Notes: a model not told the origin generated them from the letters alone. A DNA stretch of 64,000 nucleotides from Halichondria panicea (GCF_963675165.1 NC_087381.1:2914001-2978000), one strand, 5' to 3'. Numbered from the stretch's first letter, positions 48,201 through 60,299 are shown. Numbers and translations are program-made.

Positions 48201-51200
48201 CATCCATTAAACAAGTGGTCAACTGCTTTAAAACAATTCGACTTTCCAAAGACTTCCGAAGTTTCATTACCAAATTTGAGAACTTTTTATCCATTTCTAG
48301 TGAGTCCAGCTCCCACTTGGCCCATTTGGCAGAGGTGAGTTTTTCCTTCGTACATTTTCCTGATACCACATTAGATTCTGAGAATAGAGAAATGATTGAC
48401 GGTGAATAAAAGCACCACAGGTACTGATGCCTCGGTGGAGGTGTCAAAGCTACGTAACATAAAGCTACCAAGAGTTCATAAAGAGCACTGTATAGTATGG
48501 CAGCTGTAGTACAAACCACAGTACGTTACATACTATGTCACTCTCAAACCACATTTTAAGTGGGTGTATAGGTGTAGTGGTTAATTATGACATATCAGCA
48601 TACACATGCATACGTGGCAGCTGCATGTAGCAGTCTACACACACACAAACACACTACTGTATACCTCGCTTACGCGGACGTACCGAGGCATAATGAAGAC
48701 GTGTCAAAGCTACGTAACATAAAGCTACTAGCTAATAACGAGCTGCGCTGTGCTAATGCCTCTGCCTTTCGCTCAAAAGTATTGGAGTGTTATAGCATAT
48801 AGATAAACGAATAGAAAGGAATTGGAAACGCCTCACGTGATCGATTGCAATCTCAACATGTAACGTCACACCCTCAAAATATAGGCTAGTTACACTCCAG
48901 AATCTATGCACTGGTGAGCTCTGCCGCTTTTCTCTTCAGCCGATTTCTACAGGGGAAATCCAGATATGCACTGGGTTTCTAGCATCCACATGGTTTCCCA
49001 GATAGCTCCAGCTGATGTTCTAATGCTCACTGGCTGGGTTTGTGCTCAAAACAGCTACATTCAGTTTAAGGTTTTGTTCCTATAGCTCACTTTCGCAAGT
49101 CTATTACTTACTGAATGCTGCATTATATGAAAGCCTATATTCAGGGAATAACCATCAATGCTGCATTCTATTATAATTGGTAACTACTTGTAGTAAATTT
49201 TCTCTATCATGTTTCCGTTCCTTCACAGTGACTTCTAAGTTAGGGTGAGTATAGCGTTTAACGTGTGTTTATAGTAGAACAGGAATATGACATTTATTTT
49301 TTGTATTGCTTTAACACCTGGATATGAGCCATGAATACGTTTCGTTACATACATTTTTGACGCTGTGTGTGTATATATCCTCCGTAATAATTGTAAGTAT
49401 GTCATGTTTGTACGTACGTATTGTGTTAATTTTGTGATTCATAATTAATAATTATTACAGAGGAGTTATCAATGACAAGCCTCTCCCAGAGACCCAGGAA
49501 AAAATGTTTATACAATCTTACAACAATGTATTAGACAATAATAATCGATCTAATTAATTTTTCAAAACAATTAAAAATTATGTCCAATGTTGTAGTGTCT
49601 CTCTACCTTTAATACACTTTGCTTCTTGCTTCGAGCAAAATTGTACTAGTGTAACTACATCTATTATTTTAACAAGTTGGACACAACAACATATCCTCCT
49701 CTCATTATCAGTTACACACAATTATCATTATCAATTATAAGTTCAGCAGATGCATCTTCTTCTTCAGGGATGTAAACAGTAGCATGCTCCACTAGAGTTG
49801 AACCTCCATTACAGTCTATTGACATTCTAGTCCCACATAATTTTACAGATTCTATAGGGTCGTTGTCAGAGGAGGTTGGACACGCATCATCATGGCGCCT
49901 TCAGTCATGTGATAATTATAAACCTTTATAGAATTCTTTTGAGGTCAAAGGTGAGAATGTAAAAGCTTGTCAGTGCAAGTAAGAGCTAGAGAACGCTAAA
50001 GAGAAATAGATTAATGGTGCTCTGACCTCCTCTGCTCATATAGATCATAATCCTGTTAGATAAAAATTGGAAAAGTGCCAAAAAAATCTAAATACTAGTC
50101 TAGATCCATCTTGGACTATATTTTCAGCAGGGTGAGAGGGCGGTGGGAATGCTACTGATATCACTACACTAACAAATGACGTGTACGGAATTTTTGGACT
50201 AGACCACTTCTGGCTACTTGCAGTGTCTCTGTACAGCCTGCAGAACAGTGGAGAATCGAGGTGCCTAATGGTGCCTAATCGGTCATTTTAATTAGATTCT
50301 TATGAGCGCACGTGATAAAACCTGACGATGGATGACGCGCGTCCAACCTCCTCTGGGTCGTTGTTATGGGCTTGCAGCGGAAAAAGAGTTAATTTCTCAA
50401 CATTTAACCCTTTCCCCGTTGAAGCCGTCATATGACGGCCACTCTAGTGGTCATTTTCAAAAATTCTTTGTGCACGCTGTGTTCGAGCTATGTGCACGCT
50501 GTAGGTACCAGCACATGCGCATTGAGCTGCTCTTTCACATGGTATCTTTAATATGCTCCCTTGTGGTACGCTTTGTACAGTAATGTCAAAAGAAAAGTGA
50601 CCGTTTGATAATGTTTCAAGATCTTTGTAAGTACAACCTCAGTGGGGTTCTAGAGTAGCTAGACAGTGAGAATATCGATGCTTACGGCCTTGTTGAGTGA
50701 GAGGACAGTGACTGGGATCATAGCTAGATAAGAAGCTACCTTAAGCTAGAGCCTGAAGGCCTGAGGAAGAAGCTCTTGTGATGTACCAACTTCTTGGATC
50801 TGGTATAAGTCTAGAGTAGCATCTGTAGTCTTGATAGCTTCAGTATAACTGTATTTAGGCTAGTTAGTACAGCATTGGACATCATGAGCCACCATTGAAC
50901 TTGTAAACTGTGTGTAGGTGCATGGAGAAAACATTTCCCGGGAAAAGGGTGTCTGCTGATACGACCTCGCAGAGAACGTTTTGCAGATCCTGATTGAACC
51001 ATGTCACCGTGAGAACATTGAGAACACTTATTTAGCATAATTATTTAGCCACTCTGTGCCCTCATACAATAAAATTATTACATAATTGTGAATGTTTGTA
51101 AACAATTGCTAATTAGTGGGGGTGGTCAGTTGCTAGGTAACGAAGATGGTGTCAAGATACCTCTGGGGTCTGCGCTACCTGTAGGAAATAGTTACAAGTC

Positions 51201-54200
51201 ATTTCAATGTATGGTTCATGATATATGAATTTTAAAACAAATTGTGATTTATTCTGTATTTTCTTGTTTTAAAAAACGGGGAAAGGGTTAACCTCCCCCG
51301 CACGGAATTTCACACATCTAATAGAGCTTCCTGTCATGTGACCGTAATAATACATTGGCCAGATAGGTGTTTCCAATCCATTCCTATTCGTTTTTCTATG
51401 GTTATAGTAGGGGGAATAAGTTTTTCTATAATGAATCTTAAATTAAAATATTTGCATTTTAAAAGAAAGTGATTATCTATTACGAGTGATGCAAGCTGCC
51501 CTGTGCTAATGCCTCTCTCCTTTGTTTTGCTTTTGCTCAAAAACTATTAGAAGAGGTGAAGAGGTATAATGTTACGTTATTATTGTTGATTGCAATTGTT
51601 GACAGAATTGAATTCCCCACAAGAGAGGGAAACAGAAGCCTATCTGATGGCTTGATAAATAATCTTCAACAATACTGATCGAAGCAACGAGTGTTGCAAG
51701 CGTGCGCTTGCTAATGCCTCTCGCCATGTTATACTTTCGCTCAAAGAGTATTAGTGTTATAGTAGTTTCTATAATATTAAAAGTTAGCTTATCTATATAA
51801 AGTCACTGAGAAGAAAAGACTTACCTATTTACATGCATCTATTGTTGTATTATGTGGCTTACCAGGACCTCAAGAAAGAAGAAAATTGATTCTTCTAGGA
51901 TCTGTAGTTCAGTGTATAAAATATCTAAGAAGAAAAGACTTGTGTACGTGCATATTGTTATCTATATAATAGTTAGACACTGTTTTGGAGGTGTCTATGG
52001 GATTTAGAAGCCCAAAGGCACTGATTTAGTATCCCGAGCGTAGCGAGGGTACTAAAGTGGCTGAGGGCTTCTAAATCACATGGACACCGACAAAACAGTG
52101 TCTAACTCATTTAGATACTAGTGCGCATGCGCAAACGCTTGACTACAATACAATTACTTGACAACGGAATACTATAGGTATACTAAGTAAATTTGCAGGT
52201 ATACTAAGCCCCATAGTATACCTGCTCTGAGGCACTTTTCCCATGTACTTCCCATGTACTTCCCATGTAGATCTTATCAACTAGTGTCTAAATTGTTATA
52301 TGGTAGTGTTTTGTGGCTTACCAGGCCTTCAAGAAAAAGATGATTCTGCCAGGATGATAGATCTGGATATCACACATGAGGAATGAGCGCGCATGCGCAT
52401 TACATCCACAGGAATAACTAAAGGGTGTGTCCAAAGAGATCAATTTCACAAATGGCTACTGCTAGCTAGCTGTTTTAACAGATACTTTCTGAGTCTTGTA
52501 GCTAACAAAAAGCTAGCGCTTTAGTGCAAGGTTAACTCATATGTTGAATAGAAAGTTTGTGCGGACAGATGATGCTATGAAAGATTCTGAAGAGACTGCA
52601 ACAGCCTTCAATGTGAGTCAAACTAGCCATAACTCGAGAAAGAAGCTTTAGTTTGCTAATCCACGAATCAAAATCCAAGAGAACGTGGCTAGAAGCGTAT
52701 AGAAGCTGTTAGTTTTCGTCGCATTGCAACCGTTGAGCAGTTACAGCTGGAACAGACACACACACAGTCCGCTTTATCGTATCCCTCGTGCGGCTACGCC
52801 TCGAGGCATAATTATATAAGTATAATTATAACTGAGAAGAAAAGACTTACGTACTAATTGTATATGTCACCGTTTATGGAATGTTATCAGTGACAATAAT
52901 ACCAAGGGCGTATGAAGAGAAGAGGGCATGCAACTACAATCTATCAAATTACAAATGGGAGGGGCGTGTGCACTAAAAATAGATTGCACGTGCACTTACT
53001 CCATAATAGTCACCAAGCAAGCTAGCTAGCTAGCACTGTACTGTTAGGTAGAGTTAGCCACAAAAGTGAAGAGAAGGACCAATGCTATAGACTAGAAGTA
53101 GCCATTGATCAATTCTAAGCTCTTCTAAATTAATTTTGCGGTACATTTCTAGTATAACAGTGTTCACGCCCACTATCACGCCTATTTACGTGTGGGCGGT
53201 TGGCTAAATATAGTATATCCTGCTGACTCATCAGTTTTTTGACGACTACGCAGTATACATTGCGAGTTGCATGCCGTCTTCTCTTCATACGCCCTTGATA
53301 ATACCCACCAGAAAATACTAACCCTGACACTGCAAAAAGGACACTGAAGTTGCAGAATCAGACCCCCCACAAAAACTTACCCTCCAGAAAATCATACCCA
53401 AAGTTAAACAGGTAAAATACACCCGTGCACAAAAATTATTACCCTCGAGGAAATCATATCGTGTTGGTGCCTGGATATAGCAGGGCCGTAGACAGCGGGG
53501 AGCCAGGGGGGGCCAACTGCCCCCCTGGCATTCTAGACGTGTCAAATTTATTGATTTGCACATCCAATGCTTTAGTGATTAGAATCATGAAATGTATATG
53601 TGGGCAGGGCTATCTGATGCGCATTTGACTGCGGAAAATAAGTTACGACCTTTTTTTAAGGAAAAATTCTGAGCTCCACAGGAAGCAGGAGCACCTTCCT
53701 AGTTCAAGCTACCTTGTTTTAGCTGCTCTAAGTTGGTGCCATACTCAGAGAACATGAAATAACAGTTGACGTGCTTTAATTTTGGAAAAAATATACTAGA
53801 GAGGTATAGTGCTATTACTATAAATAAATGCAGACAGAATAGCTGAAGCACTCCTGTTTTAATCAGCTGTCTCATATAATTGGTTCCGTCTCATAATACC
53901 TTCTTATACAATAATGATATATATACAATAATGATAGCTAGTGTATAATTATGTGTAACTCTATATTAAAAGAACTTCAACTCAGCGGCATGTGAGAAAC
54001 AAAATCTCGTTCTTAATACTAAACTTACCTTCAGGTGAGTTAGATGCTCCTTGAATACTAGACTGTGTTGGAAGTGAGGTGATGATATCCTCCTGTGTCA
54101 AAGAAGGAGTGGTGGTGTCATTAGGCAACGTAAACCATGAGTTATGGTTAAGCATCACTGAAGCACCGGTATATAATTATAATTATTGTTATAGAGTGTA

Positions 54201-55485
54201 CACACAAACTCACTTTTAAGTACTGACAGATTTGATCGGCAATCTCTTCCTTCCTTAACTTTACCAACATCTCCAGAAGGGTCAAGAATGTCGCTCGTGC
54301 AGGATTCTTTCCTTTCCAGAGTTTCAAGCACTTGATCACGGCTAATTGATTAGCTTCTGCACCTTTGACATCGGTTTGTTCACCAGGGGTTAATTCCATC
54401 ACATCGACATAGAAACCAACATTATCAAAAAAGGCAGCCAAATATGGTATGTGCGTTTGTTGAATTTGACAGTCGACTTGAGAAGGACTGAGTTGATATT
54501 TGTCCAATAGCACTTGAAGAACTGTACTCACTGGTTGAGCAGATGATCCTAATGACAGATATGCTATAACAATTGAATAGTAATTAATATCATTACACCA
54601 AATAGCACCATGCAATAAATAATGTACAAAACGTCGATAGAGATCCTCCTGTCTAATAATTGCTTTCCCAGATATTGAAGCAGTTTTTGGATAATTATAA
54701 CAGCATGAGTGTAGGGCAATACATAAAATTGTACGCACTGACAACAAACGCAAATGCAATTAGGAATCTTACGTATTAAATTAACAAGTATCTTGCATAC
54801 CATACTGAGTATTAAGTAACTCCTTCCAGGTTAGAGGAGGCCATGATTTCAAACGGTGATCAAGCATTTCACGAAGACAGGTGCTGTCATCCTTAGCATA
54901 CTGCTTTCTGATGCTATCTAGTACGACATCCTCAACATGTAGAGCTTGTCCAATCTCAAACCATCTGTTCCGAGAGTCGTACAGTTTAGTGTGAGCTTCG
55001 TTTAAATCATCCATTGTTAGTGTGTCATCTGTATATATAATACAAAAAACTGACCGGCACTATAATTATATGTACATACCGCGGTACATGTAGCTACTGT
55101 ATAAGAGTACCCCCATGCATGCATGTAGTTAATTGGCGCCAACATTAAAGCTATAATTACCCATTTGAGGCCCAGGATTGCTCTCAACGTCTCCAGCTAA
55201 CAGCAAGAGGTGGGCAAGAGAGTGGAGCAACACAGCAATCGATATCACCAGAAGACCAACGTTCCTTGTACGTTTTAGGAATTCAGTTTTATCTTGAGAG
55301 CTCAGAAATGTGAGAATATACAATAAAAGCAATCCTCCTTGAACCACTTTCGCAGTAGTACCCACTGTATCACTGAAGTGTAGAGGCTGGTGTTTTGTCG
55401 AGGGAGCTTTACTGTGTGGTCGCGATCCCCTCCCACCACTAAACAGCCCAATGCGAGCTCTCCACAACTCTACAGTGATCCCCAT
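42246..55485 (-). CDS. Gene C: 2A-leader, double death domain, X domain, ~13 ankyrin repeats
   Basis: Exons on minus: 55485-55161, 55028-54801, 54548-54214, 54092-54029, 48377-47653, 47359-47332, 46666-46485, 46422-45775, 45680-45579, 45488-45396, 44668-44468, 43080-42883, 42560-42366. These total 3324 bases (1108 codons), in phase throughout; reading on from 42366 reaches a stop at 42246. Residues 1-106: leader ending GDVESNPGP. 109-184: death domain 1. 185-296: death domain 2. 297-317: linker. 318-559: domain X. 569-629: Ser/Asp-rich. 630-1108: five ankyrin repeats in one exon, then single and paired repeats. The intron 54028-48378 is about 5.65 kb and filled with transposons, unusually long here; that it is spliced is inferred from phase and paralogue order. 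The conserved hydrophobic terminal exon of A, B and D is missing, so the 3' end may be truncated or misassembled. Confidence 0.72.
42641..42807. mobile_element. MITE, ACCGTATAGCGGGTAAT family, copy a
   Basis: ACCGTATAGCGGGTAATCTTTG at the left is mirrored by CGAAAATGACCCGCTATATGGT at the right. TTTCGT/ACGAAA blocks pair inside. It is in a gene C intron. Confidence 0.8.
43421..43625. mobile_element. MITE, ACCGTATAGCGGGTTAT family, copy b
   Basis: ACCGTATAGCGGGTTATTTT is mirrored by AATTACTCGCTATACGGT. The interior repeats GTGGTCAAGCTGACCTCCACG, found inverted in copy a. It is in the gene C intron 43081-44467. Confidence 0.8.
43726..43962. mobile_element. MITE, ACCGTATAGCGGGTATATTTCG family, copy c
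   Basis: ACCGTATAGCGGGTATATTT at the left and AAATATACCCGCTATACGGT at the right form a perfect pair. A second inverted block (CGCGAAAATTTATACCC) lies on both sides inside. Same gene C intron as copy b. Confidence 0.85.
46758..47044. mobile_element. MITE with GGGTAGTAATTTTAGCG termini
   Basis: GGGTAGTAATTTTAGCG is mirrored by CGCTAAAATTAGTACCC at the right end. It lies in the gene C intron before X-linked exon 46666 and abuts the next element. Confidence 0.7.
47055..47271. mobile_element. MITE, CGAAATTTTC family
   Basis: ACCGTAAAGTCCGAAATTTTC at the left pairs with GAAAATTTCGCGCTATACGGT at the right. The interior is closely like 10754-10968 but in inverse orientation (shared TTCGTGG and CTAACCCA blocks). 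Confidence 0.75.
49867..50355. mobile_element. MITE with CAGAGGAGGTTGGAC termini and 9-bp target duplication
   Basis: CAGAGGAGGTTGGACACGC is mirrored by GCGCGTCCAACCTCCTCTG. The direct repeat GGTCGTTGT flanks both ends (49858-49866 and 50356-50364), consistent with an 8-9 bp target duplication as made by hAT-like or related transposases. No coding sequence. Confidence 0.85.
50404..51291. mobile_element. piggyBac-like MITE (TTAACCCTTTCCCCGTT termini)
   Basis: TTAACCCTTTCCCCGTT at the left and AACGGGGAAAGGGTTAA at the right form a perfect pair with TTAA at both outer ends, the target site of piggyBac elements. About 890 bases, no transposase, hence non-autonomous. Confidence 0.8.
51973..52291. 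repeat. Small element with TTAGACACT ends, copy 1
   Basis: TTAGACACT opens it and AGTGTCTAA closes it. The first 110 bases themselves contain a foldback (CTATGGGATTTAGAAGCC against GGCTTCTAAATCACATGG). A second copy is at 62507-62795. Confidence 0.65.
52440..52815 (+). repeat. Interspersed ~400-bp repeat, copy 3
   Basis: It shares AGTCAAACTAGCCATAACTC, GCTAATCCACGAATC, AATCCAAGAGAACGTGGCTAG, a CA tract and GCCTCGAGGCATAAT with the copies at 10263 and 40958. It is in the long gene C intron. Confidence 0.65.
55161..55485 (-). other. 2A ribosome-skipping leader exon, gene C
   Basis: Same 108-codon length as the gene A copy, with scattered substitutions (for example GITVELW, GLFSGG, SSQDKTEF, VISIAVLL). 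The two hydrophobic helices and AGDVESNPGP are intact. It is followed by donor GGTAATT and, in phase, by death-domain exon 55028-54801. Conservation of the motif while flanking residues vary supports function. Confidence 0.88.
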
Positions 55486-55636
55486 GTAGCTGAATATAAG
55501 ATTGTACATAGATCAAGTTAGCTCAATGAAAAATTATTATGAGTACTCACCTAGAGCATAGATAAAGAAGAGAGGGATTGGCAACGAAAGTCAAAACGTA
55601 GACTTTTGTGCAGGGGGTGTGGTTAAATCTCTCTCT

Positions 55637-55716
55637 GCGCCTAAAGTTATAAGCGCTATTATATTAGCGCTTATAGCTAGATAAGCTAATATAATAGCGC
55701 TTATAACTTTAGGCGC
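55637..55716. repeat. Perfect 32-bp-arm palindrome
   Basis: Arms 55637-55668 and 55685-55716 are exact inverse complements, beginning GCGCCTAAAGTTATAAGCGC and ending with the mirror, around a 16-base loop. AGCGCT/GCGCTT motifs continue just outside. It lies about 150 bases upstream of gene C's start codon. Confidence 0.95.
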
Positions 55717-56128
55717 TATATACTAGCGCTTTTAGCCAGAATATTGCTGACTCAGCACTTTACAACCTCACAAAGAAACAAGTGTAGCTCCGCTTTGCAG
55801 GGTCGCCTGATTCTGGGAATTGCTCCACTCTGTACTGCACTCTATCTAGATTGTACTCAGCTTGTGTCAGTTAGCTCTAGTTGTGTAGTTTGGCAAAAAC
55901 GGCGATCGGTACGTTCTGACTAAAATCGAAAAATTCGGTGGTTTTTTTCAAGTTATCACTGCTCGGACTGGAAGCGACTTGGCCTATCTAAGTTTTCGCT
56001 GGATAATAGGCCCATGGCCATCTGTTAGTGTGTGTAATTAGTTTGAATCAGTCTTGTTTTGTTTGTGCGTTACACGCCCTTTTACCTGACGCAATTTGAT
56101 GTCTGACGGAGTTTGGCGACTTACTCTA

Positions 56129-57369
56129 CAGTGCAACAACCAAAGAGAGTAGATTTTTTTTTATATTATTTTTTTTCACATTTTGTGGCATATCTTCTGA
56201 AGTAAAAGTGATATGATCTATTTGAGTGCAGGTACTGAAAGTTCAATTATTGGCGCTTCCATTGGACCACCACCTGTTACATCATATGACATCATCACTA
56301 TGAAATGGCTGTCTGAAGATGTGTACCTCCGAAAATATGTTAGGAATAGAAGTAGCTTATTTGTTTGAGTTAAGATCTGAAATTTATTGTGTATGTACCT
56401 GACTATATTGCTCATCTTTTGAGCTTCAACGGAAGTCTGGGCTGCTAGTAAGTTCTGAGAAATACTGAATTTTGTTGTTTTTTGGTGGCAAATATGTTAG
56501 GAATACAACTTTCGATTTTATGCTAGTTAAGGTCTGATTTTTGAGGAGCATGTACTACAATAGCATAGAATTCATCTGTACTAACTTACAGGAGCTAGAC
56601 AAGTTTCATCTTTGCTAGAGCGGCCCTTCTTGTCAAAAATGGTGATTTTGCTCCGTTTTGCTACTTTTGCTGACGTATGCAATGATATTCATTGATTTGT
56701 GACATCACAAATCATCTTGTTGTTATTTGCTACATCCAAAGGTCATGTGATGTCTACCTGCAAATACACAGTTGGTGTTGGTCATTCTGTGTCACAGGGG
56801 CGTGGTAATTGAGCTTACTACGTAGCCAAATCGCCCCAAAAGTCATAAAAAGCACTGTTTTTGACAAGATGGGCTGCTCTAGCAAAGAAGAGGCTAGCCT
56901 AACTCCTGTAAGTTAGTACAGATGAAAAGTACACTATTGTAGTACATGCTGCTCAAAAATCAGACCTTAACTAATATAAAATCGAAAGTTGTATTCCTAA
57001 CATATTTGCCACCAAAAAACAACAAAATGCAGTATTTCTCAGAACTTACTAGTAGCCCAGACTTCTGTTGAAGCTCAAAAGATGAGCAATATACTCAGGT
57101 ACATACACAACAAATTTCAGATCTTAACTCAAACAAATAAGCTACTTCTATTCCTAACATATTTTCGGAAGTACACATCTTCAGACAGCCATTTTATACT
57201 AATGATGTCATGTGATGTAACAGGTGGTGGTCCAATGGAAGCGCCAATAGTTGAACTTTCAGTACCTGCACTCAAATAGATCATATCACTTTTACTTTAG
57301 AAGATATGCCACAAAATGTAAAAAATGTGTACCAAAAAAAAAAATCTACTCTCTTTGGTTGTTGCACTG
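56129..57369. mobile_element. 1.24 kb foldback element with ~510-bp arms and TA target duplication
   Basis: CAGTGCAACAACCAAAGAGA opens it and TCTCTTTGGTTGTTGCACTG closes it, flanked by TA on both sides. Arms extend to about 56645 on the left and from about 56860 on the right with high but imperfect identity, so mirrored reading frames of about 65 codons appear on opposite strands and are not genes. The unique centre is about 215 bases. Confidence 0.92.
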
Positions 57370-60299
57370 TATATGAATTTTAATATGGTGTCCTATCTCA
57401 CTGCACTAGCACTGCACTACTCAGTCGATCGGATGGCCAGCGACCGTTTTATATTTTTTAGCCGGAAGTACTTCCTGTTTCTTTTATTTTGCGGTTATAG
57501 GTCCCGTTTTTCTGAGCTATCTTCTAGCTTGTTTATCTTTCTTACTGCGAAAGGTATGATCTTCTAAACAGCTCCAAAGTGCTTTTCAGTCTTCCAGGAG
57601 TCGAATGATACTAATAAAGTATCTAGTTTTGCTAGCTGCTTGCCTCTAGCCCCGTTTTTGTACATACTGCACAATTTTGTACCTCAGCAGGTGTTTGCAC
57701 TGTTCAAAATCGCGTTTCCCAATACGGGCATGCCACAAAATTTGCACAGGGCAGAGACAAAAGTCAAAGATATTATTGCAAAAAAAATCTGGTTGTTCCA
57801 GCAAAAAAACAAAAAGTTAGAGCATGCTAAATTTACCACTTAAAATTCATGTGGTCATAGTGTGGTAACAAGTGGCAAACAATTTAACAACACAAAGGTT
57901 TGTTCAGAATAGTATGACAAGTTACAAAAGTTATCAGCTAACTAAATAGAGCAATGTAGAACATTCAGAGCAAAATAAACCAATCTAGCAACACAAAAAT
58001 GGACGCTACGGAAGTCAACTGATTATATTACACTACGTGAGGCCAGTTCAATCCAGTGTGCATCCAGGACAATCATGTCGCACTCTCCCATGTCAGCCAT
58101 GTATCCTCTGTGAGAACGCAAAAAATTATGTCCGTAAGTATTTTCACCCCAAAAGCCTTCTTTGGATATCAAGTCTGACAGTTGTGTTATGTAGGAGCTG
58201 CCGGATTCCGTCGCAGTAATAGTAGATTCATACCTAAACCGAAAAAAGAAAGTGATGTTATTATAAGGTCAGCACAGTGCAATGTGAGTGACTGCAGTGA
58301 GATCAGTTCGCTAAAATAATTGATGATTGTTCAACAGCAATGTGTTAGAACTAGAGTTGATTCTAGCAACAGAGACCACTTAACCAATTTGTTATGATCT
58401 TATTATGCTGATTCATTCCTGAAGCTTTCTTTAGAGAGAGTGTGCTTTACCTGTTACAAAGTCACATCTAATTGTACTTAAAACACACTCGGGGCTCACT
58501 TCAAAGTATTGATGAAGACCTCATTAACCCGAGGCCTCGCGAGCGACTTGTCCTAGAGGGAACGGCGCGCTGCGGTGCCATGGGTTATACTAGTCTGTCT
58601 GTATGTCGTTCTGTGTATTCTGAGTCTACTCACTCGGATGCTATGGTACCGTGTTTGTACCATGGATAGCCTCAACACAACAAGATACAGTAGTAATTTT
58701 AAATTTAATGTTAATTAAGCTTTGTTGTCGAATAAAAGCTAAAAAGCTCGAACTTTAACATTAGCCTAGATGTGCACACGGCTTTAACTCGAGGTTGTAG
58801 ACTCACTAAACCTCAAATAACGCTGATGGTTTGCACTTGGATGCTCTATATAGTTTTTACATCGCTATCCACAAATGAAATAACGGTTCAGCTGTAGTTG
58901 CGATTCATAGGAGAACTAAAAAACAGACTGCTCTATTGTTATATCTGTAGTGCACGAAATGTTTAAAGGTCTCAGTTCTTACAGTACACTATTCACTAAG
59001 TTATACTTACTTCAAGAAGCACACGTTTGCCAACCCAAATTAACCCTTAATAAGAGCTCAACACAGTGTATGGCTTGATCTTATGAACAGACATTAGAAA
59101 CGTTCATGTTGGGGTTTATTGTGTATGGGGCCAAGCAACCTCATTATAATTATACCCACCACTTCAGCTTCATGGATGGTAACAACCTCAAGATAGACTG
59201 GGATAGCGACAACAACGTCACTCTAGCTAGGTGTAAAAAAAGAACAGTACTGTACTGTGCACCTGGATACAAATGCCAAGACTGTGCTAACTTACCTTTA
59301 CAGTTAAGTACGTAGCACCAGCACCTTGCATGGAGCAGCCGAGTAGCTCAGAATCAGAAACAGATTCTAGAGAAGATAATTATAGTTAAGCAAGTATTTT
59401 TCCATATAGTTTAGCCAATACAATATATAAGAACCAGACAGCCCCTAGTATGATCTTATGACAATATTCAAGCACCAGACAGTCCCGATTATGACCGAGA
59501 TGACATGGATGAACAATTTGTTGTATAAAGTTATGTTTTATATTGACTAACTTCGTACTTTCATAAAACGATAACTACAACTGGGAACAAAACAGAGATT
59601 ACAGTATAGCAAAGGGCAGCTCTTCTTCTATCTCCTAACAAAATGTTATAGTAAAATTTTATTGGGAAACGCATTTTTGAACACTGAGTAAACAGCCGCT
59701 ATTGTGGGACAACCTTGAGTGAGTATTGCTATGCTAGTGTATCTCTCAACTTACTTGGAAATAATAGGTGAACTTGGTACCATCCTGTTCCTTGAAGGTT
59801 AGTTCACAATACTAGCGCTAAGAGATATTGAATAGTGAGCCCATTTCTTAAATATAATAGCTCAAACAACACTGATAAAATTCTGACATTTTGTTGCTTG
59901 CAAACAAATGATGTAATGCGAAATGCATATTAAATTAACTGCTAGGCAATAACGTGGACTTCCGGTGCCTTGGACTAGACTGTACTCTGGATCTTACCAG
60001 AGGAGGGTGGACAGGGTCAAAAGGTCACTAATGAATCATCACGTGAGCTTAGAGTTATGTTTTGTGCAGTAAATTTGCAAGTTTGACTGCACATCGCGCC
60101 CTGATTCTTGTGATAAAGTAGCCCCTTCATGTTACTGCTGCTGCAAATTAGTTAACTTTTAGCTACTGCGCCCCTCCAGAGAAATCGTGCAATGCCTAAA
60201 AGGGGTACGGTGACCTCTCACAAAGGTCGTAGTTCTGTCATGTCAAACTGACCTCTGACCTTTATAAAGTAGGAGCTACCCGTGTAGAGTGAATGTATA
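57370..60299. other. Spacer between genes C and D, nothing identified
   Basis: About 2.9 kb with only short open frames, none with a recognisable domain or splice pattern. GACAG(C/T)CCC repeats occur near 59437-59490. I cannot assign any function. Confidence 0.45.

Larger units (their letters stand above)
48793..51407. mobile_element. ~2.6 kb non-autonomous transposon with nested insertions, gene C intron
   Basis: The left end AGATAAACGAATAGAAAGGA then ATTGGAAACGCC is mirrored by GGTGTTTCCAATCCATTCC then TATTCGTTTTTCTATGG at the right. Termini resemble those of 25356-26221. Inside are two complete smaller elements (49867-50355 and 50404-51291). No transposase frame is recognised. End coordinates are approximate. 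Confidence 0.65.

Noticed and set aside
49460-49560. Possible + exon (GVINDKPLPETQEK) after an acceptor-like ACAG
   Set aside because: Too short, inside a transposable element, no partner exons.
56218-57279. Two similar ~65-codon open frames on opposite strands (56218-56415 minus, 57082-57279 plus)
   Set aside because: They are the mirrored arms of the foldback element; no start context, domain or splice support.
58037-59315. Small + frames at 58037-58219, 58472-58669 and 59106-59315
   Set aside because: No domain, no consistent splice sites and no relation to neighbours; left as unassigned spacer.
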